Shown here piece after piece: positions 1 through 8,953 of a stretch of DNA of 64,000 bases; the stretch's first letter is position 1; every line of letters starts with the position of its first letter. The stretch comes from CBDEVH01 sp965243565. GTDB taxonomy: Bacteria > Pseudomonadota > Gammaproteobacteria > Tethybacterales > Persebacteraceae. The position numbers and the translations under genes were made by a program. Location: NCBI GenBank assembly GCA_965243565.1, contig OZ251571.1:1488001-1552000 (forward strand), in the 5' to 3' direction. The notes beneath the pieces were generated by a model. That model saw nothing but the letters and a program-made list of their open reading frames with translations, ran no database searches and was not told the origin of the DNA.

Positions 1-92
1 CGTTCAATAATCATCATCAGGTTATAATTCTAGCACGGCACTCATTTTACAATCAATTTTTAATCGTTATCGCATATAATAAAGTATTTAAA

Positions 93-98
93 TATATT
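93..98 (+). promoter_or_regulatory. -10 element close to the argE start
   Basis: TATATT ends 6 bases before the argE ATG. A second -10-like TATAAT lies at 75-80. No Shine-Dalgarno sequence precedes the ATG. The near hexamer would give a leaderless argE mRNA and the far one a leader of about 18 bases. No good -35 box is visible for either. Confidence 0.35.
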
Positions 99-104
99 AC
101 GCCT

Positions 105-1277
105 ATGTCACACCCTTTACTTGCTCCGACCATCTCGATTCTGACCGATCTTATTGCGTTTAATACGGAATCAACGCGCTCCAATATTGATTTGGTATTA
201 TGGATTCAAGATTATCTCAAAACACATAATATCAAGTCCTCTACGCTATACAACGACAGTCATGACAAACTTAGTTTGCTGTCGTCTATTGGACCTGAAA
301 TTGATGGTGGCATTGTATTATCAGGGCATACTGATGTGGTAGATGCCTTATCGCAAACATGGGAAACGCCACCATTTACGCTAACGAAAAACGACGACAC
401 GCTTTACGGTAGAGGCAGTTGCGACATGAAAGGCTTTATTGCCTGCGTATTGGCACAAGCCCCTACTTTTGCTTATGCTAAGATTAAAAAACCCATCCAC
501 ATTGCCCTATCACGAGACGAAGAAATCGGCTGCATTGGTATGGATGACATGCTTCGCCTGATGGCTCAAAACAATGTAAAACCAGCGGCAGCCATTGTCG
601 GCGAGCCTACCTCTATGGACATTGTCGCAGGGCACAAACCCGGCTATGAAATGAAAACCATCTTTCACGGCGTTGCCGCCCACAGTGCCATGCCCAGCAA
701 CGGTTGTAGTGCCAATATTCCAGCCGCTCAGTTTTGCTTGTATTTAAACGAATTATCAGAAAAAATGACGAATAATCCACGCACTGATACGTTGTTTGAC
801 CCTGCACATGGTGTTATTAACGTTGGCGTTATAAAAGGTGGGTCTGCTGTCAATATTGTTGCGAATCGATGCGAGGTTAAGTGGCACTATCGCCCACTAC
901 CAGACGAAGATGCCGAAGCAACGGTACAGAATATTATTGACTACACCAAAAATACATTGCTATTGAATATGCAAAAAAGCGGGCATAATGTTGGCATCGA
1001 AACCAAAGTGCTCGGAAAATACCCGGGTTTAGTACCCGATCCAGAATCCACTGCCATGCACTTAGCAAAACAGCTCACCGGCAAGCAAGATTACACCGTT
1101 GCACCATTTGGTGCCGATGCTGGACATTTTCAAAAAGCAGGAATCCCTGCTATCTTGCTTGGTCCCGGTAGTATTCAGCAGGCACACAAACCAGACGAAT
1201 TTATTAAAATCAGCGAGATAGAAAATTGCTTAATATTTCTAGATAAGCTTAAAGAACACCTTATTAAAAACCCTTAA
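105..1277 (+). CDS. argE: Acetylornithine deacetylase (M20 family)
   Basis: Cytoplasmic metallohydrolase that removes the acetyl group from N2-acetyl-L-ornithine in arginine synthesis. At 390 aa it has normal family length. The M20 metal centre is visible: H75 and D77 in SGHTDVVD, D107 in GRGSCDMKG, E139/E140 in SRDEEIG, E167 in GEPTS, and H361 in the C-terminal part (QQAHKPDEF). H193 (AAHSAMP) sits at the start of the dimerisation domain. The end motifs fit ArgE better than the related DapE. metK follows after 10 bases, so the two are probably cotranscribed. No other arg gene is in the window. Confidence 0.88.
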   Translation: MSHPLLAPTISILTDLIAFNTESTRSNIDLVLWIQDYLKTHNIKSSTLYNDSHDKLSLLSSIGPEIDGGIVLSGHTDVVDALSQTWETPPFTLTKNDDTLYGRGSCDMKGFIACVLAQAPTFAYAKIKKPIHIALSRDEEIGCIGMDDMLRLMAQNNVKPAAAIVGEPTSMDIVAGHKPGYEMKTIFHGVAAHSAMPSNGCSANIPAAQFCLYLNELSEKMTNNPRTDTLFDPAHGVINVGVIKGGSAVNIVANRCEVKWHYRPLPDEDAEATVQNIIDYTKNTLLLNMQKSGHNVGIETKVLGKYPGLVPDPESTAMHLAKQLTGKQDYTVAPFGADAGHFQKAGIPAILLGPGSIQQAHKPDEFIKISEIENCLIFLDKLKEHLIKNP

Positions 1278-1287
1278 AATAAACATT

Positions 1288-2478
1288 ATGTCAAACTATT
1301 TATTTACATCAGAATCCGTCGGTGCCGGTCATCCTGACAAAGTTGCCGACCAAATATCCGATTCTATTTTAGACGCGCTTATCACCGAAACCATTCGTCA
1401 AAAAAAATCGGTTGAAGCGATTCGTTGTGCCTGTGAAACCATGGTTAAAACTGGATTGATTATTGTATCTGGCGAAATTCGCACCGAAGTCGATATTGAT
1501 GTAGAAAAAACAGTCCGTCAAACCGTTAAAAACATTGGTTATGACAACCCAACGCGTGGCTTTGATGGCGTTAATTGTGCTGTACTTAATATCATAGGCG
1601 TACAATCTGCCGACATTGCACAAGGAGTCGATAAAAACAAAACGAAGAAAATCGGTGCGGGCGACCAAGGCTTAATGTTTGGTTATGCTTGTCGTGAAAC
1701 GCCTTCGCTCATGCCAAAACCCATTCTTTTGGCGCATCAACTCATGGAACAACATGCCAAAGTAAGAAAAACAACATTAAAATGGCTGGGTCCTGATGCC
1801 AAATCACAAGTCTCTTTGCGTTATATTGATGACAAACCGCAGGGCATTGAAGCACTCGTATTATCATCACAACACGACGATAAAATTGATAATCGTAAAG
1901 TAACTGATAACGACAAACGCATTAGACAAGGCATTATTGATAAAATTATTTTACCCGTCATCGGTAAGAACAATATACCTGCTAATAATAAATGTATTCA
2001 TATCAACCCCACTGGTCGCTTTGTTGAAGGCGGTCCCAAAGCCGACTGTGGTTTAACTGGTCGTAAAATTATTGTCGATACTTATGGTGGTGCAGCCCCT
2101 CACGGTGGCGGTGCTTTTTCGGGCAAAGATCCAACCAAAGTCGATCGTTCTGCCGCTTACATGATGCGTTACATCGCCAAAAATGTAGTAGCAGCCAAAT
2201 TAGCAGACCGTTGTTTAATTCAAACCGCCTATGCCATTGGCGTGGCTGAGCCCGTTAGCCTGATGGTACAAACTTATGACACCAATCATGGTATTAGTGA
2301 AACTGAAATTGAAAAACGCATTCGTCGTACCTTTGACCTAACCCCCGCCGGCATTATCAAACAGTTGGATTTGTGGCGTCCTATTTACCAAAAAACAGCG
2401 GCTTATGGTCACTTTGGACGTAAAGACCGCGATTTTTCATGGGAACAAACAGACAAAATGGATAGCCTCGCTGGCTAA
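1288..2478 (+). CDS. metK: S-adenosylmethionine synthetase
   Basis: Makes S-adenosylmethionine from methionine and ATP in the cytoplasm. The 396 aa product carries the family signatures GHPDK (14-18), GAGDQG (123-128, followed by LMFGYA) and GGGAFSGKD (273-281). The N-terminal motif reads ESVGAGHPDK rather than the commoner ESVSEGHPDK. The gene follows argE by 10 bases and precedes hemX by 6, all on the same strand, with no Shine-Dalgarno and no SAM riboswitch visible upstream. SAM feeds several neighbours in the window, such as QueA. Confidence 0.95.
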   Translation: MSNYLFTSESVGAGHPDKVADQISDSILDALITETIRQKKSVEAIRCACETMVKTGLIIVSGEIRTEVDIDVEKTVRQTVKNIGYDNPTRGFDGVNCAVLNIIGVQSADIAQGVDKNKTKKIGAGDQGLMFGYACRETPSLMPKPILLAHQLMEQHAKVRKTTLKWLGPDAKSQVSLRYIDDKPQGIEALVLSSQHDDKIDNRKVTDNDKRIRQGIIDKIILPVIGKNNIPANNKCIHINPTGRFVEGGPKADCGLTGRKIIVDTYGGAAPHGGGAFSGKDPTKVDRSAAYMMRYIAKNVVAAKLADRCLIQTAYAIGVAEPVSLMVQTYDTNHGISETEIEKRIRRTFDLTPAGIIKQLDLWRPIYQKTAAYGHFGRKDRDFSWEQTDKMDSLAG

Positions 2479-2484
2479 AACAAC

Positions 2485-3630
2485 ATGAATTCCGATAACG
2501 CCACCAATAAACCAAACACAACGGCAGATGTGCCTCCTAAAACTAAGGATAACAAAAAGCCGACACCGATTGCCAAAAAAAAGCGGTCTTGGTGGAAGTT
2601 TTATCTTTTTTGTATTCTAATGGCTTGTCTTTTCATTGTGTTTCAGTATCCCGACAAAATCGAACACTACGCTAACGTAGAAATACCCGCACCCATTAAA
2701 AAATCCATTGCCTTTATTAAAAAACATAGTAATTGGGATGGGGATGGCGACAAACAAGCGGTAGAATCAGCAAGCAAACCAACACCTGCACCTGTACCTA
2801 CCAAACCATCTGTTGCTATTGAACCAACACCTGAAACATCGCCAACCACTTATAAACCAACGATTATTGTTGACGATAACAAGGACGATAACAAGGGCGA
2901 TGAGATGATGATAGCACCAATACAGATTATTGATTCTTCCTCCAATATCACATTAAATAATACCACTCCCACCCATTCGGATTCACCACCAACGTTACCC
3001 GTCTTAGCTGACTCAACCGATAATAACATCACCAAAAAACGACTCACACAAATAGAAGTACAGTACAACGAACTGGCACGTAATCTACAAGCCATCAATC
3101 ACAGACAAACGACCAATAACAACAATGCACTCTACTGGCAATTGCAAATTATTGACCTTAATCTACAACTCAATGGTGATACCAAAAAAACAGCACAACA
3201 AATTGATTCTTTAATCAGTACGACACCTTCTTCTCTAATACCAACTCTCCAAAAAGAAAGCATTCGCTTAAAAAACATGCCTTCTCGTCAAACCGTTTTG
3301 TTTCATATTCAAGCACTAAAAGAAGCAACTAAACGCCCCGCCAATACAAATACCGAGCAAGAAAACACCGCTTGGTATGTAGATAACTTTAAAACATTAT
3401 TTAAATTTAAAGAAAACGGCATATCATCGACAGCAAAAATAAAGGATGAATCATTCTATGCTCTACTTGATGATATGGAGCATTCGCTGTTGTCTAGGCA
3501 ATACGATATCTATAGCGACGCACTACAAGCGTTACAAAAACATGACAATACTCTAAAAATCGACATTCAACAGTTGGTACAATACGGGGCTGTATCCTAT
3601 CAACTCACCTTTCCTATTAATCTCAACTAA
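2485..3630 (+). CDS. hemX: HemX-like membrane protein
   Basis: Inner-membrane protein of the HemX family, 381 aa. It has a short Lys-rich cytoplasmic N-terminus, one membrane segment at about 34-56 and a long Pro/Thr/Asn/Asp-rich linker (about 90-190). A predicted coiled-coil and helical periplasmic domain follows, with a HemX-like stretch near 215-270 (YWQLQIIDLNLQLNGD). HemX proteins are often labelled uroporphyrinogen methyltransferase, but no SAM-binding methyltransferase fold is present here, so the role in haem synthesis is unproven. The pairing with hemY downstream (6-base gap) supports the assignment. The usual hemC-hemD partners are not adjacent; hemC is at 35.7 kb. Confidence 0.72.
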   Translation: MNSDNATNKPNTTADVPPKTKDNKKPTPIAKKKRSWWKFYLFCILMACLFIVFQYPDKIEHYANVEIPAPIKKSIAFIKKHSNWDGDGDKQAVESASKPTPAPVPTKPSVAIEPTPETSPTTYKPTIIVDDNKDDNKGDEMMIAPIQIIDSSSNITLNNTTPTHSDSPPTLPVLADSTDNNITKKRLTQIEVQYNELARNLQAINHRQTTNNNNALYWQLQIIDLNLQLNGDTKKTAQQIDSLISTTPSSLIPTLQKESIRLKNMPSRQTVLFHIQALKEATKRPANTNTEQENTAWYVDNFKTLFKFKENGISSTAKIKDESFYALLDDMEHSLLSRQYDIYSDALQALQKHDNTLKIDIQQLVQYGAVSYQLTFPINLN

Positions 3631-3636
3631 ACTATC

Positions 3637-4719
3637 ATGCGCTTCTGGTTAAGTCTTTTTCTTCTCGCTATTATGTGCGTAATAGTCACCTATTCTAGTT
3701 TATACCTCGATAGTCCGGTAACAATAGGCTATAAAACCTTGAGTATAGAGCCGCCCTTATCGCTATTAATAACCACTGGCTTGCTGGCTTTTATTGCATT
3801 GCTCATCATCTTTCGTTTTTTAGAATTTATTTTATTTTTACCGAGTAACCTCATGAAGTGGGGTAATATTCGAACTCAGGATAAAAAAACCAAACTCCTA
3901 GAAAGTGCTTTGTGTGCAGCGGTGTATCGTGATAAAAAACAACAATACAAAGTACTGTCAGATTTGGCTCCAATATCGCCTGAAGCCGCCCTACGGGCAT
4001 CTCAAATTGCCCAAGAACTAGGCTGGAAAAGCCAACAAGACAAATGGTTGAATGTTGCAGCCAAAAGCACTAACGCTATTACTGCTGCTGCCGCTAAGGT
4101 TGAAATATGTCGCTTGCACAATCGTCTGACCGAAGCCAATTCGATTCTTCGTACTACTGGGGCACCTGAAAGCTCGATGTTACTTGCCGAATTACTCTAC
4201 TATGTAAGTATGGATTTAAACGATTGTGATACCGCCATTAATGCCGCTACCCATTTACGAAACGCCGCCCCCACTTTTTGGTCTGATACCGTCGAAAACG
4301 TGTTTAAAAAGAAAATTAAAAACGCCAAAAATGCAGAAGAAATCTTGCAATTTTGGAAAAATAAAGTTTCACAAGAAGACAAAAAGCATCTAACGCATGT
4401 GGTGCTTTATATTAATGCCTTATCGACTCTGGGTGATGAAAAATCGGCCATTAACACGCTGACTACTGCCGTTAAACAATGGCCCAACAACACTCCCATA
4501 CTACTATTAATCGCCAGCATTGGGTCTGAAGAACAATGTAAAGTAGCACTAGAAAAAAATGAAGGGCGTGCCAACGATGACACAGATATTCTATTGGCCA
4601 TTGCACAAATTGCCAATCGTCTGCAACTAACAGGCAAAGCACGCAAGTATTATCAAATGCTCAACGCCATTAACCCCAAGGTGCAGTACCAAGAAATAAT
4701 TAGATCCTTAGACAAATAA
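3637..4719 (+). CDS. hemY: HemY-like TPR membrane protein
   Basis: Inner-membrane protein of the proteobacterial HemY family (distinct from protoporphyrinogen oxidase HemY of Gram-positives). The 360 aa product has two N-terminal membrane segments (about 2-22 and 40-65) with the family-typical SLYLDSPVTIGYKTLSIE stretch between them. A helical TPR-like domain of roughly 270 residues follows (for example ARKYYQMLNAINPKVQYQE near the C-terminus). It lies 6 bases after hemX and probably forms the end of the argE-metK-hemX-hemY unit. The function in tetrapyrrole metabolism is inferred from genomic association in the family. Confidence 0.75.
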   Translation: MRFWLSLFLLAIMCVIVTYSSLYLDSPVTIGYKTLSIEPPLSLLITTGLLAFIALLIIFRFLEFILFLPSNLMKWGNIRTQDKKTKLLESALCAAVYRDKKQQYKVLSDLAPISPEAALRASQIAQELGWKSQQDKWLNVAAKSTNAITAAAAKVEICRLHNRLTEANSILRTTGAPESSMLLAELLYYVSMDLNDCDTAINAATHLRNAAPTFWSDTVENVFKKKIKNAKNAEEILQFWKNKVSQEDKKHLTHVVLYINALSTLGDEKSAINTLTTAVKQWPNNTPILLLIASIGSEEQCKVALEKNEGRANDDTDILLAIAQIANRLQLTGKARKYYQMLNAINPKVQYQEIIRSLDK

Positions 4720-4725
4720 ACCAAT

Positions 4726-4750
4726 TGATTCCCCCAAAATAAGGGAATCA
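4726..4750 (+). terminator. Hairpin between convergent hemY and acnA
   Basis: TGATTCCC (4726-4733) and GGGAATCA (4743-4750) form a perfect 8-bp stem with a 9-base loop, followed on the + strand by GCCTTTTG. It sits between the stop codons of two convergent genes, so it probably serves as a bidirectional terminator. The T tract is short on both sides. Confidence 0.55.
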
Positions 4751-4794
4751 GCCTTTTGCTACCTACCTCACCTTGTTTTTACTGATTGCTGAGA

Positions 4795-7467
4795 TTAAGC
4801 CGTTAGTTTTTCGAGCACCAATGGCAAAATACCACCTTTTTTCAAGCACTCCACTTCTATTGGCGTATCAACACGCACCAAGACAGTGATGGCTTGTATT
4901 TGACCGTTCGGGCGTGTTATTGTTAGAGTGGCTTGTTGTTTGGTTTGAATCCCATCGGCAAACCCATTTAAATCAAACGATTCTTCACCCGTTAGTTGTA
5001 GGGTATTAATGGAATCATCTGTCATAAACTGACAAGGGATAATGCCCATGCCGACCAAATTACTACGGTGAATCCGCTCGAAACTACGTGCTATAACCGC
5101 ACGTACTCCCAATAAACGTGTGCCTTTGGCAGCCCAATCACGCGATGAACCAGTGCCGTATTCTTCGCCTGCTAATATAACCAATGGTTTTTGCTGCTGC
5201 TGGTACATCATGGCAGCATCAAATATAGGCAGCACCTCTCCACTAGGTAAGTATTTGGTTACTCCGCCTTCGGTGCCGGGTGCCATTAAATTACGAATAC
5301 GAACATTGGACAATGTGCCACGTAACATTATGTCGTGGTTGCCACGTCGTGCACCATAGGAATTAAAGTCTCGAATGCCAACACCTTTGTCATGTAAAAA
5401 TTTGCCCGCTGGAGAATTTGATTTTATCGCACCAGCAGGGCTGATGTGGTCGGTTGTTACAGAGTCACCTAATATTGCCAATGCTGTTGCCCCTTGTATG
5501 TCTCCTGCTGCGTGGTTATCGCTAAAAAATGGTGGTTTTTGAATATAGGTTGAATTTTCGTCCCATTGATAACTACTGCCTGTGGATGATTCGATGTCGC
5601 TCCATAGTTTAATGTCGTTTTCAAAACCAGCACGATAGCGATTTTTATAATTATCGGGATTAGAAGCAATTGCCAATACCTCTGATAATTCATCCGCCGA
5701 AGGCCATAAGTCTTTTAAATAAACTGGCTCACCTTGTTCATTGGTTGCTATTGGCTCATTAACCATGTCAACATCTATTCGCCCTGCCAATGCATAAGCG
5801 ACCACCAACGGCGGACTCATTAAAAAGTTGGCACGGATGTTTTGGTGAACGCGGGCTTCAAAGTTACGATTGCCTGATAGCACAGATACGCCAACTAGAT
5901 TTTGTTGGTCTATGATTTTTTCAAATTCTGGTGCCAATGGACCTGAATTACCAATACAAGTGGTGCAACCATAACCAACCACATGAAAACCAATTTGTTC
6001 CAAGTAAGGCAATAAACCCGATTTAGATAAATAATCCGTTACCACTCTTGACCCCGGTGCCAATGATGTTTTAACATAGGCAGGTGGAGCAATGCCTTTT
6101 TCGACCGCTTTTTTAGCAAGAATACCTGCCATAAGCAAAACACTGGGGTTAGATGTATTGGTGCAAGACGTAATCGCCGCAATTAATACATCACCATTGC
6201 CAATGTCAACGCCTTCTTTTTCGGTTATATGCCGTGCTTTTAGGTCGTCGGCTGTTTTGCCATAGCCACCTTCTGCGGTTGAAGTTTGAGAAATGCGGTT
6301 AAAGGTCGATTTTAATTCACGCAGTGCAATACGATCTTGCGGACGAGAAGGCCCAGCAACCGAAGGCTCTATGGTTCCAAGATCAAGCTCGACTGTTTGT
6401 GAATAATCACACTGACCATCTTTTGAAATACCAAACATGCCTTGTGCTTTATAGTACGCCTCGATGGTGTTAATCGCTTGCTCAGTACGACCAGTGTTAC
6501 GAAAATACTCGAGGGTTTTCTCATCTGTTGGGAAAAACCCCGCAGTAGCACCATATTCAGGTGCCATGTTACTAATAGTAGCACGGTCTGGCACCGATAG
6601 TGCGGTGGCACCTTCGCCAAAAAATTCGACTATCTTACCAACGACTTTGGTTTTTCTTAAAAGCTCGGTTACATACAAAACCAAATCGGTTGCTGTTGTG
6701 CCGGCTGGCATCACATTTTTCATGTGAACACCGACGACATCGGGTATTAACATATGGATAGGCTGTCCGAGCATAGCGGATTCTGCCTCAATACCACCAA
6801 CACCCCAACCCAAAACACCGACGCCGTTAATCATCGTGGTATGTGAGTCAGTACCGACAACGCTGTCGGGATAGTAAATGTCATCTTTTTGCATGACTCC
6901 ACGGGCTAGGTATTCAAGATTAACTTGATGCACGATACCGATGCCGGGTGGGATAACACTAAAACCTTCAAAAGCGTTCATCCCCCATTTTAAAAATTTA
7001 TAACGTTCAATGTTGCGCTCAAATTCTATTTCCATATTAATACGCATGGCTTCTTCTGATCCGTACTGATCTACTTGTACAGAATGGTCAATCACCAAAT
7101 CAACAGGAATCACCGGTTTAACCAATTCTGCACTCTGACCCAACCCAACCACTGTATCACGCATAGCGGCTAAATCTGCCAATAATGGCACGCCAGTAAA
7201 ATCTTGTAATAATACGCGAGATACCATAAAAACGGTTTCTTCGCGGGCGGCATTGGGCAGCCAATTAGCAAGTTTTTTGACATCTTCGGCGGTGATGGTT
7301 GTGCCATCACAATGGCGGACGACAGATTCTAATATAACCCTCAATGACACTGGTAAACGGGATATTTGCCCAATACCACGCTCTTCAAGTAGTGGTAATG
7401 AGTAAAAATACCCTTTTTTATCCAATAATTGTAGCTCTTCTTTACAGCCCATTACGTTATTTGACAT
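4795..7467 (-). CDS. acnA: Aconitate hydratase A
   Basis: TCA-cycle enzyme that interconverts citrate and isocitrate through a [4Fe-4S] cluster. At 890 aa it matches AcnA/IRP-type aconitases rather than AcnB. The three cluster cysteines are C435 (ITSCTNTSN), C501 and C504 (GCTTCIGNSG). The C-terminal swivel domain carries GEEYGTGSSRDWAAKG, the substrate-binding loop. A Shine-Dalgarno GGAG lies 7 bases before the ATG and a -10-like TAGAAT is about 40 bases further up. This gene therefore has a conventional leader, unlike many others here. It is monocistronic between the convergent hemY and the divergent binding-protein gene. Confidence 0.95.
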   Translation of the reverse strand: MSNNVMGCKEELQLLDKKGYFYSLPLLEERGIGQISRLPVSLRVILESVVRHCDGTTITAEDVKKLANWLPNAAREETVFMVSRVLLQDFTGVPLLADLAAMRDTVVGLGQSAELVKPVIPVDLVIDHSVQVDQYGSEEAMRINMEIEFERNIERYKFLKWGMNAFEGFSVIPPGIGIVHQVNLEYLARGVMQKDDIYYPDSVVGTDSHTTMINGVGVLGWGVGGIEAESAMLGQPIHMLIPDVVGVHMKNVMPAGTTATDLVLYVTELLRKTKVVGKIVEFFGEGATALSVPDRATISNMAPEYGATAGFFPTDEKTLEYFRNTGRTEQAINTIEAYYKAQGMFGISKDGQCDYSQTVELDLGTIEPSVAGPSRPQDRIALRELKSTFNRISQTSTAEGGYGKTADDLKARHITEKEGVDIGNGDVLIAAITSCTNTSNPSVLLMAGILAKKAVEKGIAPPAYVKTSLAPGSRVVTDYLSKSGLLPYLEQIGFHVVGYGCTTCIGNSGPLAPEFEKIIDQQNLVGVSVLSGNRNFEARVHQNIRANFLMSPPLVVAYALAGRIDVDMVNEPIATNEQGEPVYLKDLWPSADELSEVLAIASNPDNYKNRYRAGFENDIKLWSDIESSTGSSYQWDENSTYIQKPPFFSDNHAAGDIQGATALAILGDSVTTDHISPAGAIKSNSPAGKFLHDKGVGIRDFNSYGARRGNHDIMLRGTLSNVRIRNLMAPGTEGGVTKYLPSGEVLPIFDAAMMYQQQQKPLVILAGEEYGTGSSRDWAAKGTRLLGVRAVIARSFERIHRSNLVGMGIIPCQFMTDDSINTLQLTGEESFDLNGFADGIQTKQQATLTITRPNGQIQAITVLVRVDTPIEVECLKKGGILPLVLEKLTA

Positions 7468-7626
7468 TGTTGTATCTCCACTTTTTATCTAGTTGATGTG
7501 TTAGAGGTCTATTCTAAACTAAACCAAAAAAAAATTACGAGCATCTTACAGCACAAAAAATGAAAATCTAACGTCAGCAGTTTTACCATCTTGGCTATTT
7601 ATTTTCAATAACAGTGCTTTTTATTG

Positions 7627-7632
7627 TATAAT
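7627..7632 (+). promoter_or_regulatory. Candidate -10 for the polyamine importer operon
   Basis: TATAAT lies about 120 bases before the binding-protein ATG. The best -35 candidate (TTTCAA, 18-base spacer) is weak. The leader it would produce contains a small hairpin, ATAGG/CCTAT (7704-7724), followed by a T run (7724-7729), which could act as a weak attenuator. A second -10-like TATAAA (7742-7747) lies 8 bases before the ATG. Nothing else is visible in the 288-base acnA-to-operon gap. Confidence 0.35.
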
Positions 7633-7755
7633 AGTTTCAGTCAAAGGTTTTAGGTGGTCACTTTAGAGCATTTGATTGTGTATGGATGGGCAAGTGATTT
7701 TCTATAGGTTGCTTCCTTTCCTATTTTTTCTCTCAAAATAATATAAATAAAAAAT

Positions 7756-8874
7756 ATGAAAAAAATAAATAAAAAAATTATTGCGGCTGTCGCTGCAATA
7801 TCAACGGTTGCAGCAGCAACTGTTGTAGCAGCTGATTCGCTCGAATTGGTTGTCGTTTCTTGGGGCGGTGCTTATACCACCAGCCAACAAAACGCCTATC
7901 ACACACCCTACATGCAGAAGAATAGCAATATCAAAATTATTAATGATGACTCTTCTGCTGAAGCGGTGGCAAAATTGCGTGGCATGAAAGAAGCTGGCAA
8001 CATCTCTTGGGATTTAATTGATGTAGTCGCTGCTGATGCACTTCGTTTATGTGATGAAGGTCTTGCACTTGAGATTGACTTTGACAAAGTATTGGCAAAG
8101 GCACCCGATGGCACACCTGCTACCAAAGATTTTGGTGACTTATTGGTAAATGACTGTTTTGTTCCATCAATCGTCTATTCAACAACATTTGGCTTTCGTT
8201 CAGATGTGGCTGCATGGGGTGGCAAAAAACCATCTTCTATCAAAGATGTTTTTGATACCAAAAAATTCCCTGGTAAGCGCTCACTAGAAAAACGCCCTGT
8301 AAACAACCTTGAGTGGGCTTTGCTCGCTGATGGCGTTAACCCAGACGAGATTTACGACGTTTTGTCGACTCCTGCTGGTGTTGACCGTGCATTTGCTAAG
8401 CTTGACACCATTAAAAGCGACATCATTTGGTGGTCTGCTGGTGCCGAAACACCACAACGCTTGGCCGATTCTGAAGTTGTTATTGGTTCTACCTACAATG
8501 GTCGTTTGTTTGCTCTAATTGAAGAGCAAAAGCAACCGGTCGAGATGTTGTGGGACTGGCAAGTGTTTGACTTAGACGGATGGATTGTTCCTAATGGTCT
8601 TCCAAAAGAACGTGAAGCCGCCGTTTTGGATTTTTTGAAGTTTGCTACTGATACACAGCGTTTGGCTGATCAAGCAAAATACATCTCCTATGGTCCTGCA
8701 CGTAAGTCTTCAGCACCATTGGTTGGTAATCATGCTACATTGGGTATCGCCATGGGTCCTCATATGCCAACTGATCCAGAAAATGCCAAGACAACCTTGC
8801 TTTTCAATTTTAATTGGTGGGCAGATAACCGTGACGAAATGGATCAACGTTTCCAAGCTTGGTTAGTTCAGTAA
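7756..8874 (+). CDS. Polyamine-type ABC transporter substrate-binding protein
   Basis: Periplasmic solute receptor, 372 aa. A Lys-rich Sec signal peptide with an Ala/Val-rich core is probably cleaved near VVAA-DS (about residue 26). The mature part begins LELVVVSWGGAY, as in the PotD/PotF-like family 1 binding proteins, and contains the hinge-type segments typical of that group (DVVAADALRLCDEG, GSTYNGRLFALIEE). The two permeases downstream make it part of an importer for putrescine/spermidine or a similar cationic amine. The exact ligand cannot be read from sequence. There is no lipobox, so the protein is soluble. A strong terminator-like hairpin right after the gene suggests it is made in excess over the permeases. 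Confidence 0.8.
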   Translation: MKKINKKIIAAVAAISTVAAATVVAADSLELVVVSWGGAYTTSQQNAYHTPYMQKNSNIKIINDDSSAEAVAKLRGMKEAGNISWDLIDVVAADALRLCDEGLALEIDFDKVLAKAPDGTPATKDFGDLLVNDCFVPSIVYSTTFGFRSDVAAWGGKKPSSIKDVFDTKKFPGKRSLEKRPVNNLEWALLADGVNPDEIYDVLSTPAGVDRAFAKLDTIKSDIIWWSAGAETPQRLADSEVVIGSTYNGRLFALIEEQKQPVEMLWDWQVFDLDGWIVPNGLPKEREAAVLDFLKFATDTQRLADQAKYISYGPARKSSAPLVGNHATLGIAMGPHMPTDPENAKTTLLFNFNWWADNRDEMDQRFQAWLVQ

Positions 8875-8897
8875 ACTTATACTTCCTACAACAAAAA

Positions 8898-8922
8898 AGC
8901 CAGACCAGTTTCTGGCTTTTTT
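8898..8922 (+). terminator. Intrinsic terminator between binding protein and permeases
   Basis: AGCCAGA (8898-8904) pairs with TCTGGCT (8911-8917) around a 6-base loop and is flanked by an A run and a T run (8917-8922). This is the clearest intrinsic terminator in the window. It lies inside the importer operon, where partial read-through would give more binding protein than permease, a common arrangement in ABC importers. Confidence 0.8.
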
Positions 8923-8953
8923 GTTATTTTTTTAAATACGATAAATTTTTCTT

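Noticed and set aside
2485..3630. HemX as uroporphyrinogen-III methyltransferase
   Set aside because: The protein has no SAM-binding methyltransferase domain. That label is historical for the family.
7468..7755. Small RNA or riboswitch in the acnA-importer gap
   Set aside because: Only one weak 5-bp hairpin with a T run is visible. No known motif could be matched by eye.
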